From positions 22,154-86,153 of the forward strand of contig NZ_POUD01000006.1 of the NCBI RefSeq assembly GCF_003236395.1: a DNA stretch of 64,000 nt, read 5' to 3'. The position numbers and the translations under genes were made by a program. The number at the start of each line of letters is the position of its first letter. The first letter of the stretch is position 1. Origin of the DNA: Nonomuraea aridisoli (lineage in GTDB: Bacteria > Actinomycetota > Actinomycetes > Streptosporangiales > Streptosporangiaceae). Below the pieces are notes generated by a model. The model saw only the letters and a program-made list of their open reading frames with translations. It was not told the DNA's origin and searched no databases. Of this stretch, positions 39,915 to 51,858 are shown one piece after another.

Positions 39915-40313
39915 CTAGCGGGTGGCGGGCACCGGGCGGGGGATCCTCGGGATGCCCCACATCCGGTTCTCCTCGCGCAGCGTGCGCAGCCGCTCGACCT
40001 CGGAGGTCCACATGGCCCCGGCCGGCGTGGCCTTGGCCTTGCGGCGCGCGATGCGGTCGTCGTAGGACTTCACGCCGAACGTGGCCCGCTGGCCCGCCTC
40101 GGCCGCCCGCAGCGCCTCGGTCAGCGCCTTGTCGAAGGCGATGCCGGCGGCCATCAGCTCGACGTCGTCGGCCCCCGCCGCGCGCAGCTCACGCAGCGTC
40201 GCCTCGGCCTCGCGGGCCTTGTCGAGCAGCTCGGGGAACCTCTTGGAGATCTCCTGGTCCGCGTGGTAGCGGACCTCTGCCTCCCGGCTCACCCGCGGAC
40301 GGAAAAACGCCAT
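39915..40313 (-). CDS. hypothetical protein, charged helical
   Basis: About 132 residues, mostly charged helix (REAEATLRELRAAGADDVEL) with no membrane segment, signal or known motif. The ATG at 40313 begins MAFFRPRVSREAEV; an in-frame ATG ten codons upstream is equally possible because neither has a strong ribosome binding site. It converges on the sigma factor gene across a terminator. Codon use matches its neighbours. I do not recognise a family. Confidence 0.65.
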   Translation of the reverse strand: MAFFRPRVSREAEVRYHADQEISKRFPELLDKAREAEATLRELRAAGADDVELMAAGIAFDKALTEALRAAEAGQRATFGVKSYDDRIARRKAKATPAGAMWTSEVERLRTLREENRMWGIPRIPRPVPATR

Positions 40314-40407
40314 CGAACCGGCCCCTTCACGCTGTACGTTCATTCGTTCACCGGCAAGGGTACGCCGTCGCGCGACACGGGCGGAAATCGCCCCGGAGCG
40401 ACTGCCT

Positions 40408-40418
40408 TTACATAGTAA
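40408..40418 (+). promoter_or_regulatory. TetR operator-like palindrome at the gene start
   Basis: TTAC-ATA-GTAA ends one base before the TetR ATG, in an AT-rich leader. A leaderless or very short-leader transcript repressed by its own product would fit. Similar sequence (CTTTACAAAGTA) occurs inside the methyltransferase gene at 14671. Confidence 0.45.
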
Positions 40419-40419
40419 G

Positions 40420-40989
40420 ATGATCACCATGCCCGCCAAGCGACCGCCCGTCCCCCTCTCCCGCGAGCGCATCATCGAGGCCGCCCTCCACATCGCCGAC
40501 AGCCAGGGCCTGCGCCGGCTCACCATGCGCCGGCTGGGCGACGCCCTGGAGGTGGAGGCCATGGCGATCTACCACCACCTGCCCCGGGGCAAGGAGGCGC
40601 TGATGGACGCCCTGGCCGAGCACGTCACGGCCGTCCACGTCGAGCCCGGCCCCACCTGGCAGGAGACGGCCAGGGCGTGGTGCCGGGCGGGCCGCGAGCT
40701 GCTGCGCGAGCACCCCGGCGTGCTGGCCCTGGCGCTGACCAAGCCGCCCAAGGGCGCCACCGCCCTGGCCATCAGGGAGCAGACCGAGCAGCTGGCCGAG
40801 GCGGGCCTCGGCAACGCCGCCGAGGCCGTGCGGGCGCTGCGCGCGTTCGTGTTCGGCAGCGTGGCCGTCGAGGTGCAGCAGTCCGGCTGGGCCGACCCCG
40901 AGGTCGACCAGTGGGTCAGGCGGGACGCAAGAGCCGATATGGACTTCGAACGCGGACTCGACGCTCTGCTCAAGGGATTGCAAACGTGA
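40420..40989 (+). CDS. TetR family transcriptional regulator
   Basis: A 189-residue regulator. The HTH (ADSQGLRRLTMRRLGDAL, then AMAIYHHLPRGKEAL) is in residues 20-65 and is followed by a helical ligand domain of the TetR_C type. ATGs at 40420 and 40429 are both possible. No drug pump or enzyme gene is adjacent, apart from the small DUF5999 gene downstream. Ligand and target unknown. Confidence 0.9.
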   Translation: MITMPAKRPPVPLSRERIIEAALHIADSQGLRRLTMRRLGDALEVEAMAIYHHLPRGKEALMDALAEHVTAVHVEPGPTWQETARAWCRAGRELLREHPGVLALALTKPPKGATALAIREQTEQLAEAGLGNAAEAVRALRAFVFGSVAVEVQQSGWADPEVDQWVRRDARADMDFERGLDALLKGLQT

Positions 40990-41186
40990 TGCGCGTGTCG
41001 CGCTTGGCCCGTTATCCTGCATAAGGCACGCTGTGTCGAAGGTCACACGTTCCGGGGATCCTCCTGTAACAGTCAAAAGGGGCTATGTCCGAACGCGTGG
41101 CACGCGTCGCACACTTGCCAGGAACAACCCGAGCCAGGCTCCCGCCCCACGTCACCGGGAGCACCCACGAGATATCCGGAGGCACG

Positions 41187-41381
41187 ATGATGTGCCCGCA
41201 CGACCCGCCCTGTCCGGACGCCGAGGCACCGGACCGCGAGGCGGCACGCACCCTCGCCTGCCACCCCGAGCAGGGGTGGAGTCTTCTCTGCAACGGCGTC
41301 GTCCTGTTCGAGGACACCGGTGAGCTGCTGCCCAGCGGCACCGTCATCGCGCCGCACCGGCCCGTGGCCGGCGCGATCTGA
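41187..41381 (+). CDS. DUF5999 family small Cys-containing protein
   Basis: A 64-residue protein starting MMCPHDPPCPDAEAPDREAA, followed by CHPEQGWSLLCNG and VVLFEDTGELLP, the conserved features of DUF5999, an actinobacterial family of unknown function. Four cysteines may bind metal or respond to redox state. CCGGAGG is well spaced before the ATG. A longer in-frame extension from 41085 lacks a site. Confidence 0.88.
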   Translation: MMCPHDPPCPDAEAPDREAARTLACHPEQGWSLLCNGVVLFEDTGELLPSGTVIAPHRPVAGAI

Positions 41382-41402
41382 TCCGCCCGGAGGCGATCCC
41401 GG

Positions 41403-41993
41403 CTACGCGTAGCGGGTGATCCACTCCGCCACGATCTCACCCACCCGGGCGGGGTCACGCTTGAGGTCGTGCCCCTCCCCCGGCAGCACCACCAGGCGCG
41501 CGGCGTCCTCGGCGTCGGGCACGCCGAACGGGTCACGGTCCCCGTTGACGACCAGCACGTCCACTCCGGCGCCGCGCAGCTCGCCGGCCCGGGAGCGTTC
41601 CGGCTTTCCCGGCGGGTGCAGCGGGAACGCCAGCGCCACGACCGCCGCCGCGCCGACCGCCTTCGCCGTACGGCAGGCGACCCGCGCCCCGTTGCTCCGC
41701 CCGCCCTGCACGACGGGCAGCCCGGGCAGCCGCGTCCGCAGCTCTTCCAGGACGGTCTCCCACGCCTCGTCCTGCCGGGCCGGCGAGCCGGGCGCCCGCG
41801 CCCCCGCCACCCGGAACGCCTGGGTCACCCTGGCCACGCTGGCGCCCACGCCGAGCGCGGCGTCGCGGACGGCCAGCAGGTCGGGAGCGTCCACGCCGCC
41901 CGCCGACCCGTGGGTCAGCACCAGCAGCAGCCGCGGCCGCGCGGCCTCGTCGATCTCGACCAGCGCCGGCCCCCGCGGCGTCATCACCTGCAT
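41403..41993 (-). CDS. alpha/beta hydrolase (KANL3/Tex30-like)
   Basis: A 196-residue small hydrolase with the triad: Ser in GGRSNGARV, Asp in VNGDRDPFG, His in GEGHDLKR. The TEX30/KANL3-like alpha/beta family matches in length and motif order. No signal peptide. It is divergent from the small membrane-protein gene at 42075. Substrate unknown. Confidence 0.85.
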   Translation of the reverse strand: MQVMTPRGPALVEIDEAARPRLLLVLTHGSAGGVDAPDLLAVRDAALGVGASVARVTQAFRVAGARAPGSPARQDEAWETVLEELRTRLPGLPVVQGGRSNGARVACRTAKAVGAAAVVALAFPLHPPGKPERSRAGELRGAGVDVLVVNGDRDPFGVPDAEDAARLVVLPGEGHDLKRDPARVGEIVAEWITRYA

Positions 41994-42074
41994 CCCAGCA
42001 CCGTACCTGGGGAGGATGCCGGATTGGCTCTCAGGTCTGATGACGGCGAGGCGCCCAGGCGGGATGATGCATGC

Positions 42075-42419
42075 ATGCCAGACACACGCCCGCTCCGGGA
42101 CGAGTTGCAGGCCACTCTCGACGCGCGCCGCGACCTCGGCCCCGACTACGAGCCCGCGCTCATCGACTCGTTCGTCGACCGCCTCGACGCGACGATCGCC
42201 GCCCGCGTACGCGCGGAGCTCGACCAGCACGGGGCGGCCCCGCGCAGGAAGCCGCCGGCCTCGCAGCTGATCCCGCTCGCGCTGGGCTCGATGGCCCTCG
42301 GCATCCCGCTGACGGCCATCGGGGCGGCGCAGGCGGGAGGGTTCGGCCTGTTCATCGTGTGGGTGGCGATCGTGGTCATCAACGTGGCCGCCGCGGTGGC
42401 GATCATCCGCCGCCCCTGA
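42075..42419 (+). CDS. small two-helix membrane protein
   Basis: A 114-residue protein with an acidic, soluble N-terminal half (residues 1-65, DSFVDRLDATIAARVRAELD) and two hydrophobic segments near 66-85 and 90-112. The pattern resembles actinobacterial 'integral membrane protein' families near the cell-envelope stress genes, but I recognise no named family. Overlap with the next gene is absent; its stop is 6 bases from that of the convergent TPR gene. Confidence 0.75.
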   Translation: MPDTRPLRDELQATLDARRDLGPDYEPALIDSFVDRLDATIAARVRAELDQHGAAPRRKPPASQLIPLALGSMALGIPLTAIGAAQAGGFGLFIVWVAIVVINVAAAVAIIRRP

Positions 42420-42425
42420 GGCCGG

Positions 42426-43235
42426 TCAGGCGTCGCGCTGGAAGCGCAGCCGCACCTCCGCGGCCAGCGTCTCGTCCTCGTGCTCCAGCCCGTACGTCCA
42501 GACGCGGTCGGCGTCGTCGGCGCGCCCGCGCAGCGGGAGCGTGCGCGCCAGCAGTTCGATGGCCAGGGCGCCGGTGCTGGGGTCGGCGCCGTCCTGGAGG
42601 CTCTCGGCGAACTCGGCGCAGGCCAGCTCCAGATGGGCGATGCCGAGCTGGACGCGCAGCCCCGGCACCTCGTCCGCGGGTGCGAACTCCAGGGCGTCCA
42701 GCAGCACCTCGGCGGCCGCCCCCGGCTCGCCGTGCTCCATCATCAGGTCGGCGAGCTGCTGCGCGGCGTGGGCGCCGACCCGCCCGTCGCCCGCCTCCAC
42801 GCTCGCCCGCACGGCGGCGCGGAACTCCCGGTCGGCCTCCTCCAGGTGCTGCGCCCGCACGGCCAGCCGGGCCAGCGCGAGGTGGGCCAGCGGCACGTAC
42901 GCGGCCGTGCCGACGCCCAGCACGGCCTGCCAGGCGCCCCTGGCCTGGTCGTCGCGGCCCTCGCGTTCGAACCCTTGGGCGAGGTGGCAGGCGGCCTGGG
43001 CGGCGAACTCGGGATGCCCGGTGGCCAGCGCGGTGCGGGCGGCGGCCCTGGCGGCCTCGACCTCGCCGCGCTGCTCCAGCACCACGGCCAGCCCGACCGC
43101 GGCCTGCGCCCGGTCGGGCTCCTCGGGGTCGGCGGCGAGCTCGGACAGGATGGCGGCGGCGCCCTCGAGGTCTCCGCGTTCGGCGCGCAGGCGGGCGGTG
43201 TCGAGGGGCGAGGTCTGCAGCTCTGATGACGTCAA
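42426..43235 (-). CDS. TPR-repeat protein
   Basis: A 269-residue all-helical protein with about six tetratricopeptide-like repeats (for example GDLEGAAAILSELAADPEEP and EEADREFRAAVRASVEAGDG). No enzymatic motif. Start is TTG at 43235 with GAGGAG upstream. TPR arrays mediate protein contacts. It lies downstream of gcvP on the same strand but behind a terminator. Confidence 0.8.
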   Translation of the reverse strand: MTSSELQTSPLDTARLRAERGDLEGAAAILSELAADPEEPDRAQAAVGLAVVLEQRGEVEAARAAARTALATGHPEFAAQAACHLAQGFEREGRDDQARGAWQAVLGVGTAAYVPLAHLALARLAVRAQHLEEADREFRAAVRASVEAGDGRVGAHAAQQLADLMMEHGEPGAAAEVLLDALEFAPADEVPGLRVQLGIAHLELACAEFAESLQDGADPSTGALAIELLARTLPLRGRADDADRVWTYGLEHEDETLAAEVRLRFQRDA

Positions 43236-43304
43236 GGAGGCTCCTCGGGGCGACGGTCGCCCCGAGCCTAACGATTTCCGGCGATCATGTCTGCCCACTT
43301 GCCG

Positions 43305-43346
43305 CCGAAGGACTGGCCGGATCGGGCGGCCCGGCCGGTCCTTCGG
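43305..43346 (-). terminator. gcvP terminator
   Basis: Two stacked stems: 9-base arms CCGAAGGAC and GTCCTTCGG, then a single mismatch and 6-base arms GGCCGG and CCGGCC, with a 10-base loop. It begins 12 bases past the gcvP stop codon. Confidence 0.8.
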
Positions 43347-43357
43347 GGCGCGCGGGC

Positions 43358-46201
<2,844 letters not shown>

Positions 46202-46220
46202 GGAGGTGCCTCCCGAGGCT

Positions 46221-46438
46221 ATGGAGACCGGCGCCAGGGCGCGGGCGAGTGCCGGATCTCCCCCTCTGTCAACGGGACCTGAGAGCTTCACCCCGGTGGG
46301 GCTTGCACCGTCGGTGAGGCGCGCCTGGCGGACGCGCCTGCTTTCCAGAGTTGCCTCACCCGAGCGGTACCGGATGCCTGAGAGATTCCGGGGAGGGTTG
46401 CTCCTTCGGCGCCCCGGACCAGGCCGGGGACTCTCCCG
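46221..46438 (-). promoter_or_regulatory. tandem glycine riboswitch with expression platform
   Basis: Read on the minus strand, two glycine-aptamer cores occur: CGGGAGAGTCC...CGCCGAAGGAGCAA...AATCTCTCAGG and GGTGAGGCAACTCTGG...GGTGCAAGCCCC...AGCTCTCAGGTCCC ending in GACAGAGGGG. The two GGAGCAA/GTGCAAG loops and the CTCTCAGG P3 segments are diagnostic. After them GGAGATCCGGC can pair with GCCGGTCTCC (46221-46258) as an anti-terminator/terminator-like platform. High glycine should switch on gcvP. Confidence 0.93.
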
Positions 46439-46531
46439 CACGGGGTCGTCAGCCTTACCCGTCCTAGATTACTACGGTGCGCCGGGATGGTGAGGATCGG
46501 CCGGGTTCGCCGGCCTGTCGCGGAAGCCCGA

Positions 46532-47152
46532 TCAGCCGATGCGGCGCGCGCGACGCCGGCGGGCGAGTTCGTCAGCGGGGTGGTCGGCCGGGACGGTGTC
46601 CTCGACCGCCGCGCGTTCCCCCGGCAGCTCCGCGAGGGAGCCCTCGACCTCGCGCCACACCCGGCCGAGCGCGATGCCGAACACGCCCTGGCCGCCCTGG
46701 AGCAGGTCGATCACCTCGTCGGCCGAGGTGCACTCGTAGACGCTGACGCCGTCGCTCATGAGGGTGATCTGCGCGAGGTCGGCGACCCCGCGGTCACGCA
46801 GGTGCTGGACGGCGGTGCGGATCTGCTGCAGCGACACTCCGGTGTCGAGGAGCCGCTTGACGACCTTGAGCACCAGGATGTCGCGGAAGCTGTAGAGGCG
46901 CTGGGAACCCGAGCCCTGTGCGGCCCTTATCGTGGGTTCGACCAGGCCCGTGCGCGCCCAGTAGTCGAGCTGCCTGTAGGTGATGCCGGCCGCCGCGCAG
47001 GCCGTCGGCCCGCGGTATCCGATGTCGTCCGGCAGCGTCGCCGGCTGCTCGTCGAAGAGCAGGCCCTGCTCCCCGGCACGCTGCCGCGCACTCTCGCGCC
47101 GCACCGGATCTTCCTGGCCGGCCGTCTTACCCTCGCCGCTGCTGACCGCCAC
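46532..47152 (-). CDS. MerR family regulator (Rv1830-like)
   Basis: A 206-residue regulator with a central MerR HTH: YRGPTACAAAGITYRQLDYWARTGLV and the wing QRLYSFRDILVLK, then a coiled helix and an unusual acidic tail. Mycobacterial Rv1830 has the same architecture and the same place, between a bifunctional nuclease gene and gcvP. Its ligand and targets are unknown. It lies about 94 bases upstream of the riboswitch on the same strand. Confidence 0.87.
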   Translation of the reverse strand: MAVSSGEGKTAGQEDPVRRESARQRAGEQGLLFDEQPATLPDDIGYRGPTACAAAGITYRQLDYWARTGLVEPTIRAAQGSGSQRLYSFRDILVLKVVKRLLDTGVSLQQIRTAVQHLRDRGVADLAQITLMSDGVSVYECTSADEVIDLLQGGQGVFGIALGRVWREVEGSLAELPGERAAVEDTVPADHPADELARRRRARRIG

Positions 47153-47299
47153 GCGGACCTCCGGCTTTCTCTCATCCCGTGGCCTGATCTGGGGGTTCGT
47201 AAAGTGCGGCCACGGGTTTCACTTGCACCGTAGGACCGCGACCATGCTCAGTCAACGATCCGGCTCGGCGCGTCGTGAAGCGTAAATGCACTGAAATAC

Positions 47300-47770
47300 C
47301 TACCCCGCCCGGCCGAAGTCTTCTGGAGTGATCGTGTCAAGGAACTCCCTGAACTTCTCCACCTCGTCCTCCTGGTCGTCGGGGATGATCACCCCTGCCT
47401 CCTGGACGACCTCCTCGCTGGCGAAGATGCGCGCCCCCGTGCGCAGGGCGAGCGCGATGGAGTCGGACGGCCGGGCGCTGACCTCCACGCCGTTGGAGAA
47501 GACGAGATCGGCGAAGAAGATGCCGTCGCGCAGGGCGACGATGTTGACCTCCCGCAGGCCGACGCCGAGGGCGCTCAGCACGTCACGGAACAGGTCATGA
47601 GTGAGAGGGCGCGGTGGCGGCTCCTCCGCCTGGGCGAGGGCGATGGCCGTGGCTTCGGTCATGCCGATCCAGATGGGCAGGAACCGTTCCCCGTGTGCCT
47701 CCTTGAGCAAGACGATCGGCTGATTTGTGGGCATTTCAACTCGTACGCCCACGACCTCCATCTGCAACAC
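47300..47770 (-). CDS. bifunctional nuclease family protein (DUF151)
   Basis: A 156-residue protein with the DUF151 core: GERFLPIWIGMTEATAIALA, LTHDLFRDVL and ARPSDSIALALRTGARIF. The plant-homologous BFN family cuts DNA and RNA; in Mycobacterium tuberculosis Rv1829 is the positional counterpart. GTG at 47770 is the start, with GGAG six bases before. Between two MerR genes on the same strand. Confidence 0.9.
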   Translation of the reverse strand: MLQMEVVGVRVEMPTNQPIVLLKEAHGERFLPIWIGMTEATAIALAQAEEPPPRPLTHDLFRDVLSALGVGLREVNIVALRDGIFFADLVFSNGVEVSARPSDSIALALRTGARIFASEEVVQEAGVIIPDDQEDEVEKFREFLDTITPEDFGRAG

Positions 47771-47901
47771 GGGCTGCTCCGTAATCCTGACCGGTCACCC
47801 GGCACAGCTCTTCGAACATCGCTTCTGCTGATTGGCTCTTCGTTTCAACGTAACACCCACAGGGCCCGGAATGTGCCCCCGCCTCCCAGCTCGCCCCGGC
47901 C

Positions 47902-48555
47902 TCAGCCCCCGAGGACCGACCGCACGCCCGTGCGCACAAGGGACGCGTGCAGGTCGAGCAGGAGCGTGGACAGCTCCCTGGCCGCCTCGTCGGCCTCGCC
48001 GATGGCGCCGGGGGCGCGCCGCTTGAGTATGGGCGCGACCGTCTGCTCGACCAGGCCGCACTCGCGCTCGGCCGCCGCCTTGACCGCGCGCAGGTGGCGG
48101 GCGTGCAGGCCGAAGCGGGACAACGAGCCGACGGTGCGGGCCACGGTGAGGGCCTCCTCGTCGTAGCGGCGGGCCACCGGGGCGAGCAGGCCGTAGTCCT
48201 CGAGCTCGTCGAGGGTCTCCTCGTCGATGCCGGCGGCCTCCAGCAGCTCGGCCCGGCTGAGCCTGACGTCCTGCTTGTCCTGCAGCACGCGGGGGCGGCC
48301 GAAGCTCTCGGCCATCTTGTCCTTGATCACCCGCAGCGGCAGGTAGTTGTCGCGCTGCTCGGTCAGGATGAAGCGGAGCTGCTCGACGTGCAGGTGGGTG
48401 AACTTGCGGAAGCCGGACGGGCTGCGCTCGGGCTCGATCAGGCCCTCACCCTCGAGAAAGCGGATCTTGGAGACGGTGACATCGGGGAACTCGCCCTGCA
48501 GCAGGGCGAGCACCTCCCCGATGCTCATGTGCGAGCGTGCGGCCTGTGAGCTCAT
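47902..48555 (-). CDS. ftsR: MerR family regulator FtsR-like (Rv1828)
   Basis: A 217-residue MerR-type protein. The N-terminal HTH is MSIGEVLALLQGEFPDVTVSKIRFLEGEGLIEPERSPSGFRK, and a C-terminal helical domain with EETLDELEDYGLL follows, as in FtsR/Rv1828, which in Corynebacterium activates ftsZ. GGGAGG before the ATG at 48555 decides the start over a GTG 12 bases earlier. The neighbouring garA gene supports the assignment by synteny. Confidence 0.87.
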   Translation of the reverse strand: MSSQAARSHMSIGEVLALLQGEFPDVTVSKIRFLEGEGLIEPERSPSGFRKFTHLHVEQLRFILTEQRDNYLPLRVIKDKMAESFGRPRVLQDKQDVRLSRAELLEAAGIDEETLDELEDYGLLAPVARRYDEEALTVARTVGSLSRFGLHARHLRAVKAAAERECGLVEQTVAPILKRRAPGAIGEADEAARELSTLLLDLHASLVRTGVRSVLGG

Positions 48556-48589
48556 GCTGCCTCCCACACCGGCTTCCCCACCCGCCCGC

Positions 48590-49102
48590 TCATGCGCCTG
48601 TGTTGCCGCGCATCAGGAAGAGAAGGCGGAACTTGCCGATCTGCACCTCGTCTCCGGAGTGCAGCGGAACCTCCTCGATCCGCTCGCGGTTGACGTAGGT
48701 GCCGTTGAGGCTGCCCACGTCACGCACGGAGAACTGGCCCCCGCGATGCCGGTAGAACTCGACATGGCGGCGGGAGACCGTGATGTCGTCGAGGAAGATG
48801 TCGCTCTCCGGGTGGCGCCCGGTCGTGGTCAGGTCTTTGTCGAGCCTGAAACGACTCCCCTGGTTGGGGCCCCTGGTCACCGTGAGCAACGCCGCGCCGG
48901 GCGGGAGCTGCTCGACGAGCGCCCGCTCGGCCAGGAGCATGTCGCCTGTCTCAGCCTCGTACGCCTCGATTCCCGCGACGGAGATCGTCGACGTGGTGTC
49001 CCCGGAGACCTCGGGTCTGGTCAGCGGTGACCCACAGCGGGAACAGAAACGGGCATCCTCGGGGTTGGCGTGCCCGCACTGCGTGCAGTAGACGCTCGGC
49101 AT
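48590..49102 (-). CDS. garA: FHA domain protein GarA/OdhI-like
   Basis: A 170-residue protein. A zinc-ribbon CTQCGH...FCSRCG lies at the N-terminus, followed by the regulatory threonine motif DTTST (GarA has ETTST, the target of PknB/PknG) and a C-terminal FHA domain with GRHPESDIFLDD and VSRRHVEF and LNGTYVN. Unphosphorylated GarA inhibits 2-oxoglutarate dehydrogenase and activates glutamate synthase; phosphorylation locks it by self-binding. Start at 49102. Confidence 0.93.
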   Translation of the reverse strand: MPSVYCTQCGHANPEDARFCSRCGSPLTRPEVSGDTTSTISVAGIEAYEAETGDMLLAERALVEQLPPGAALLTVTRGPNQGSRFRLDKDLTTTGRHPESDIFLDDITVSRRHVEFYRHRGGQFSVRDVGSLNGTYVNRERIEEVPLHSGDEVQIGKFRLLFLMRGNTGA

Positions 49103-49349
49103 CGATCGGCTCGGCCTCCTACCGCGAAGACACGGTGCTTTCGGGCGCGCCTGCCTTCGCTCTTTCACGTTTGCGAATGCCGCAACTTACGCTGATCAGC
49201 GGCAAAGGTCAAGGCGGGGCGCTGGACTCGGGTGTCGGACGCAGACAAAGTTACCGCCGCGCCCGCCCCGGGGTCCATGCCGCCGCGCGTTTCAACATTA
49301 CGATCTTGCGGCACTCCGCGCGCACGTCGCGGGCATGGATTTTTCCGGA

Positions 49350-51854
49350 TCAGGTGGCGGCCTGCTCGACGATGCGGGCCCAGCGTTCGAGGAGAGTCTG
49401 GGCGGCGTCGACGTCCCACGCCTCGGCCCACAGGTCGGTGACCGGTTCGGCGGCGGCGGGCAGCACGAGAACCCAGCTCCCGTCGTCACGGGCCACCCGG
49501 ACGCCGTCGGTGGTGTCGATGCGGCAGCCGTCGGGCTCGGCCTCGGCGGCCTCCATGACCGAGCGCATGACGGCGCCCTTGGCCGCCCACGGCGTCGGCA
49601 CGGCGCGCTTGAGCAGCTTGACCTCCGGGATGCGCGCGTCGATCTGGCTGAGCGACAGCCGGGTGCGGGCGACCAGGCCGAGCAGCCGCATGAACGCGGC
49701 CAGCCCGTCGATGGCGGGGCTGAACTCGGGGACGACGAAGCCGCCTCGCCCGTCGGCCGCGAAGATCATGTCGGGTCCGGCGGCGGCCGAGGTGAGGGCG
49801 TCGAGCGAGGTGGTGGTCCACTGCACCTGGACGCCGTGGAAGCGGCAGACCTGCTCGGCGACCCTAGTCGTGGTGACCGGCAGGGCCACCCGCCCGCCCT
49901 GGCGTTCGGCGGCGACCAGGTCGAGCACGACGAGCAGGGCGCGTTCCTCGCTGATCAGCTGGCCCTTCTCGTCGACGAGGGCGATGCGCTCGCCGACCGG
50001 GTCGAACCGCACGCCGAACGCCGCCCGTGAGGAGCTGACCAGCTCCGACAGGCGCTGCAGGTCGCGGCGGCGGCCGGCCAGCGTCTCGGTCGGCGAGACG
50101 TCGTCGAGGCGGGCGTTGACGGTGAGCACCTCGACGCCGACCCGGCCGAGCAGCGTGGGCAGCACCAGCGAGGAGGTGCCGCCGGCGCAGTCGACGACGA
50201 CCTTCATGTCGCGCACGTCGCTCACGCCGACGTGGTTGAGCAACTCGTGGGTGTAGTCCTCGACGGCCCTGGACGGGTAGGTGAGCTCGGCGATCTCGCC
50301 GGGGAAGGCGCGGCGGAACTCCTGTCGGGAGAAGACCCGCTCCAGCTTGCGCTGGGCGGCCGGCGGCAGGTCGGCGCCGCGGCCGTCCATGATGACGATG
50401 TCGACGCTCTGCGGGTCTCCGGGCGTGGTGCGCAGGGCGATGCCGCCAGCGGCCGACTCCCTGGCGGTGTGGAAGCGGGTGACCGGCATCGGGGCGGCCT
50501 CGAGGTCGAGCACGTTGATGGCGCTGGCGGTCAGCGCGGCGTTGACGGCCCGCTTCAGCGCCCTGGCCGCCAGCGAGCAGTCGCGGGAGGTGACGACGTG
50601 GGCGCCCTTGCGCAGCGTGGTGGCGTACGCGCTGGCCAGGCGGACGCACAGCTCGGCGGTGATCTCGACGTTGACCAGGCCGCTGACGCCGCGCGGGCCG
50701 AACAGGTTGCGCTGGCCGCGCGACTCCCAGATGACGCTGGTGTTGACGACCGCGCCGGCCTCGATGGTCTTGAACGGGTAGACCTTGACGCCGCTGGAGA
50801 CGTACGCCTCGGCCTCGATGACGCACTCGTCGCCGATGACGGCGTTCTCCTCGATGCGGGCGCCGGCCATCACGTCGGTGCTCTTGCCGATGACGCAGCC
50901 GCGCAGGTGGGCGCCGGGGCCGAGGTAGACGTTGTCGTGGACGACGGCGCGGTGCAGGAACGCTCCCTCGCGGACGACCGCGTTGTTGCCGAGCACGGTG
51001 TACTCGCGCAGCTCGGCGCCCGCCTCGACCTTGGCGTAGTCGCCGACGAGCAGCGGGCCCTTGAGGACGGCGTCGGGGTCGACGGAGGCGGAGTCGGCCA
51101 CCCAGACGCCCGGGGAGACCTCGAAGCCGCCGATGTCCAGCTCGACCTTGCCCGACAGGGCGTCGGCCTGGGCCTTGAGGTAGCTCTCGTGGGTGCCGAC
51201 GTCCTCCCAGTAGCCCTCGGCCACGTAGCCGTAGATCGCGGCGCCGCCGGCGAGCAGGGCGGGGAAGACGTCGGCGGACCAGTCGACCGGCCCGCCCTCG
51301 GTGACGGCGTCGAGGACCTCGGGCTCCATGACGTAGATGCCGGTGTTGACGGTGTCGGAGAAGACCTGGCCCCACGTGGGCTTCTCCAGGAAGCGTTGCA
51401 CGCGGCCGGACTCGTCGACGATGATGATCCCGAATTCGAGCGGGTTGGGGACGCGTTTCAAGCCGATCGTCACCAACGCCCCATTTTCCCGGTGAAAACG
51501 GATCATGTCGGACAAATCAATATCCGTCAGGGCGTCGCCGGAGATGACGAGGAATCGGTCGTCACGGAGGCGGGCGGCGGCGTTCTTGACGCTTCCCGCG
51601 GTGCCGAGGGGGACGTCCTCGGTGGCGTACTGGAGGTGCATGCCGAGCTCGTGGCCGTCGCCGAAGTAGTTGCGCACGAGCGCCGCGAGGAACTGCAGCG
51701 TCACCACGGTCTCGGTCACGCCGTGCCGTTTGAGCAGGCGCAACACGTGTTCCATGATCGGGCGGTTGGCCACGGGGAGCAGGGGCTTGGGCTGGTTGGC
51801 GGTCATCGGACGCAGCCGAGTGCCCTCCCCGCCCGCCATGACGACCGCCTTCAC
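49350..51854 (-). CDS. nucleotidyltransferase fused to degenerate phosphomannomutase domain
   Basis: An 834-residue fusion. Residues 1-235 are a nucleotidyltransferase ([25 protein letters not shown]), 250-370 a left-handed beta-helix with hexapeptide repeats, and about 375-834 a phosphohexomutase fold. In the mutase part the phosphoserine loop (normally TASHNP) reads RTTPGDP and the Mg loop (DGDADR) reads FDPVGER, so mutase activity is unlikely. The first half probably makes GDP-mannose or a related sugar nucleotide. GTG start at 51854. Upstream is the phosphatidyltransferase gene by 4 bases. Confidence 0.9.
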   Translation of the reverse strand: MKAVVMAGGEGTRLRPMTANQPKPLLPVANRPIMEHVLRLLKRHGVTETVVTLQFLAALVRNYFGDGHELGMHLQYATEDVPLGTAGSVKNAAARLRDDRFLVISGDALTDIDLSDMIRFHRENGALVTIGLKRVPNPLEFGIIIVDESGRVQRFLEKPTWGQVFSDTVNTGIYVMEPEVLDAVTEGGPVDWSADVFPALLAGGAAIYGYVAEGYWEDVGTHESYLKAQADALSGKVELDIGGFEVSPGVWVADSASVDPDAVLKGPLLVGDYAKVEAGAELREYTVLGNNAVVREGAFLHRAVVHDNVYLGPGAHLRGCVIGKSTDVMAGARIEENAVIGDECVIEAEAYVSSGVKVYPFKTIEAGAVVNTSVIWESRGQRNLFGPRGVSGLVNVEITAELCVRLASAYATTLRKGAHVVTSRDCSLAARALKRAVNAALTASAINVLDLEAAPMPVTRFHTARESAAGGIALRTTPGDPQSVDIVIMDGRGADLPPAAQRKLERVFSRQEFRRAFPGEIAELTYPSRAVEDYTHELLNHVGVSDVRDMKVVVDCAGGTSSLVLPTLLGRVGVEVLTVNARLDDVSPTETLAGRRRDLQRLSELVSSSRAAFGVRFDPVGERIALVDEKGQLISEERALLVVLDLVAAERQGGRVALPVTTTRVAEQVCRFHGVQVQWTTTSLDALTSAAAGPDMIFAADGRGGFVVPEFSPAIDGLAAFMRLLGLVARTRLSLSQIDARIPEVKLLKRAVPTPWAAKGAVMRSVMEAAEAEPDGCRIDTTDGVRVARDDGSWVLVLPAAAEPVTDLWAEAWDVDAAQTLLERWARIVEQAAT

Positions 51855-51858
51855 CCGA

